From positions 1 through 44,809 of the forward strand of contig JACKDM010000041.1 in NCBI GenBank assembly GCA_020633515.1: a DNA stretch of 44,809 bases. Reading direction: 5' to 3'. This DNA is from Myxococcales bacterium. Lineage in GTDB: Bacteria > Myxococcota > Bradymonadia > UBA7976 > UBA1532. The position numbers and the translations under genes were made by a program. Positions 44,437-44,809 of this stretch are shown here, piece by piece; position 1 is the first letter of the stretch, and the number at the start of each line of letters is the position of its first letter. The notes beneath the pieces were generated by a model, which saw nothing but the letters and a program-made list of their open reading frames with translations, ran no database searches and was not told where the DNA came from.

Positions 44437-44507
44437 CGCGCCGGGCCAAGGGATGTAATGCGCATGTAAGCGCATGAAGCTGGATCCGCTGCCGATGTCG
44501 TGGTTTC

Positions 44508-44530
44508 CTCATCATCGCAGCCATGATGAG
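44508..44530. promoter_or_regulatory. Perfect 8-bp inverted repeat upstream of a lipoprotein gene
   Basis: CTCATCAT (44508-44515) and ATGATGAG (44523-44530) are exact inverted copies around a 7-base spacer. The repeat ends 14 bases before the ATG at 44545 and just before its ribosome site. It could be a repressor operator or a hairpin in the leader; there is no T run to make it a terminator. Confidence 0.4.
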
Positions 44531-44544
44531 AGGGGAGGGGCCAG

Positions 44545-44809
44545 ATGGATCGCAGCCGACGACAGGGTGACGCCAGCGTTTTAGGCGCGGCGTGCCATAC
44601 GATCGCTCGCCTCGCCTGCCTCTCTCTCTGCCTCGCCTCTCTCACCGGCTGCCCCGACCTGCACAAGAGCTGGTCCGCCCCGCCGCTCTGCGCCCCGGTC
44701 GACGAGCTGTGTGATGCCATCGACAACGACTGCGACGGTGCCATCGACGAAGACTTCGACCTCGCGTCCGATCCAGCCCACTGCGGGAGCTGCGGTCGGC
44801 AATGCAGCG
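44545..44809 (+). CDS. MopE-motif lipoprotein, 5' part only
   Basis: 88 codons from ATG 44545, open to the right edge; GAGGGGAGGGG lies upstream. The signal contains CLSLCLASLTGC, a lipobox with Cys36. The mature part shows one MopE-type motif, LCDAIDNDCDGAIDED, then CGSCGRQC at the edge, a Cys pattern often following such motifs in myxobacterial surface proteins. This is the fourth protein of the MopE kind in the window. Confidence 0.85.
   Translation, partial: MDRSRRQGDASVLGAACHTIARLACLSLCLASLTGCPDLHKSWSAPPLCAPVDELCDAIDNDCDGAIDEDFDLASDPAHCGSCGRQCS

Overview
The window is about 45 kb of very GC-rich DNA with dense, often overlapping genes. Several gene types point to a large-genome member of the Myxococcota or a close deltaproteobacterial relative: eukaryote-like Ser/Thr kinases with a C-terminal membrane anchor, many lipoproteins carrying the MopE-type motif CDGxDNDCDGxxDE, an SRCR/fibrinogen-like lipoprotein, an RCC1-type propeller lipoprotein and DUF1501-type Tat proteins. 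This is inferred from protein content; there is no rRNA or other phylogenetic marker. I saw no tRNA, rRNA, IS element or CRISPR array. No stretch longer than about 300 bases lacks a gene; the longest gaps are about 230 bases (12784-13016) and 220 bases (16507-16726).

Layout. 1-8931 (minus): a membrane Ser/Thr kinase (frameshifted in its linker), a secreted/anchored repeat protein, then a giant cysteine-rich lipoprotein that runs off the left edge after 2184 codons. 9054-10451 (plus): a sulfotransferase. 10415-12783 (minus): an overlapping histidine kinase / NtrC-type regulator pair, with a 9-bp minisatellite in the kinase dimerisation hairpin. 13017-13319 (plus): a small membrane protein behind a near-consensus sigma-54 site. 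13347-16506 (minus): a repeat lipoprotein and a class V aminotransferase. 16727-23308 (plus): a SpoIID-like protein and a 1602-residue MopE/fibrinogen-like/SRCR lipoprotein. 23400-29549 (plus): a compact redox operon with a helical protein, an FAD oxidoreductase-Rieske fusion, a barrel-like secreted protein, a 2Fe-2S subunit, a Tat-exported molybdopterin subunit and a diheme cytochrome. 29616-32673 (plus): a two-gene AAA-type ATPase plus degenerate-NTPase/helical-repeat cassette of visibly lower GC. 32674-33273 (minus): WrbA. 33361-35874 (minus): an MopE/RCC1 lipoprotein. 35993-38768 (plus): a protein with two complete Ser/Thr kinase domains in tandem, coupled to a broken TPR-like gene. 38824-40515 (minus): a third kinase. 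40702-44436 (plus): a haem-motif protein, a Gly-rich lipoprotein and a DUF1501 Tat protein. 44545 to the right edge: the start of another MopE lipoprotein.

How it fits together. Much of the window is envelope biology: lipoproteins with cysteine and Asp-rich modules, and kinases that cross the membrane and end in a small extracytoplasmic CxC...C tail. Two of the three kinases are followed directly by a secreted helical-repeat protein with a C-terminal membrane helix, which suggests a recurring sensor-kinase module. The redox operon looks like a periplasmic aldehyde or N-heterocycle oxidation chain delivering electrons to a c-type cytochrome. The strongest candidate for a poorly described system is the ATPase/repeat cassette at 29616-32673, which resembles NTP-dependent conflict or signalling modules of multicellular bacteria. 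Several frame breaks in Pro/Ala-rich, GC-repeat stretches, dense at 38.0-39.3 kb, may be sequence errors and need raw reads.
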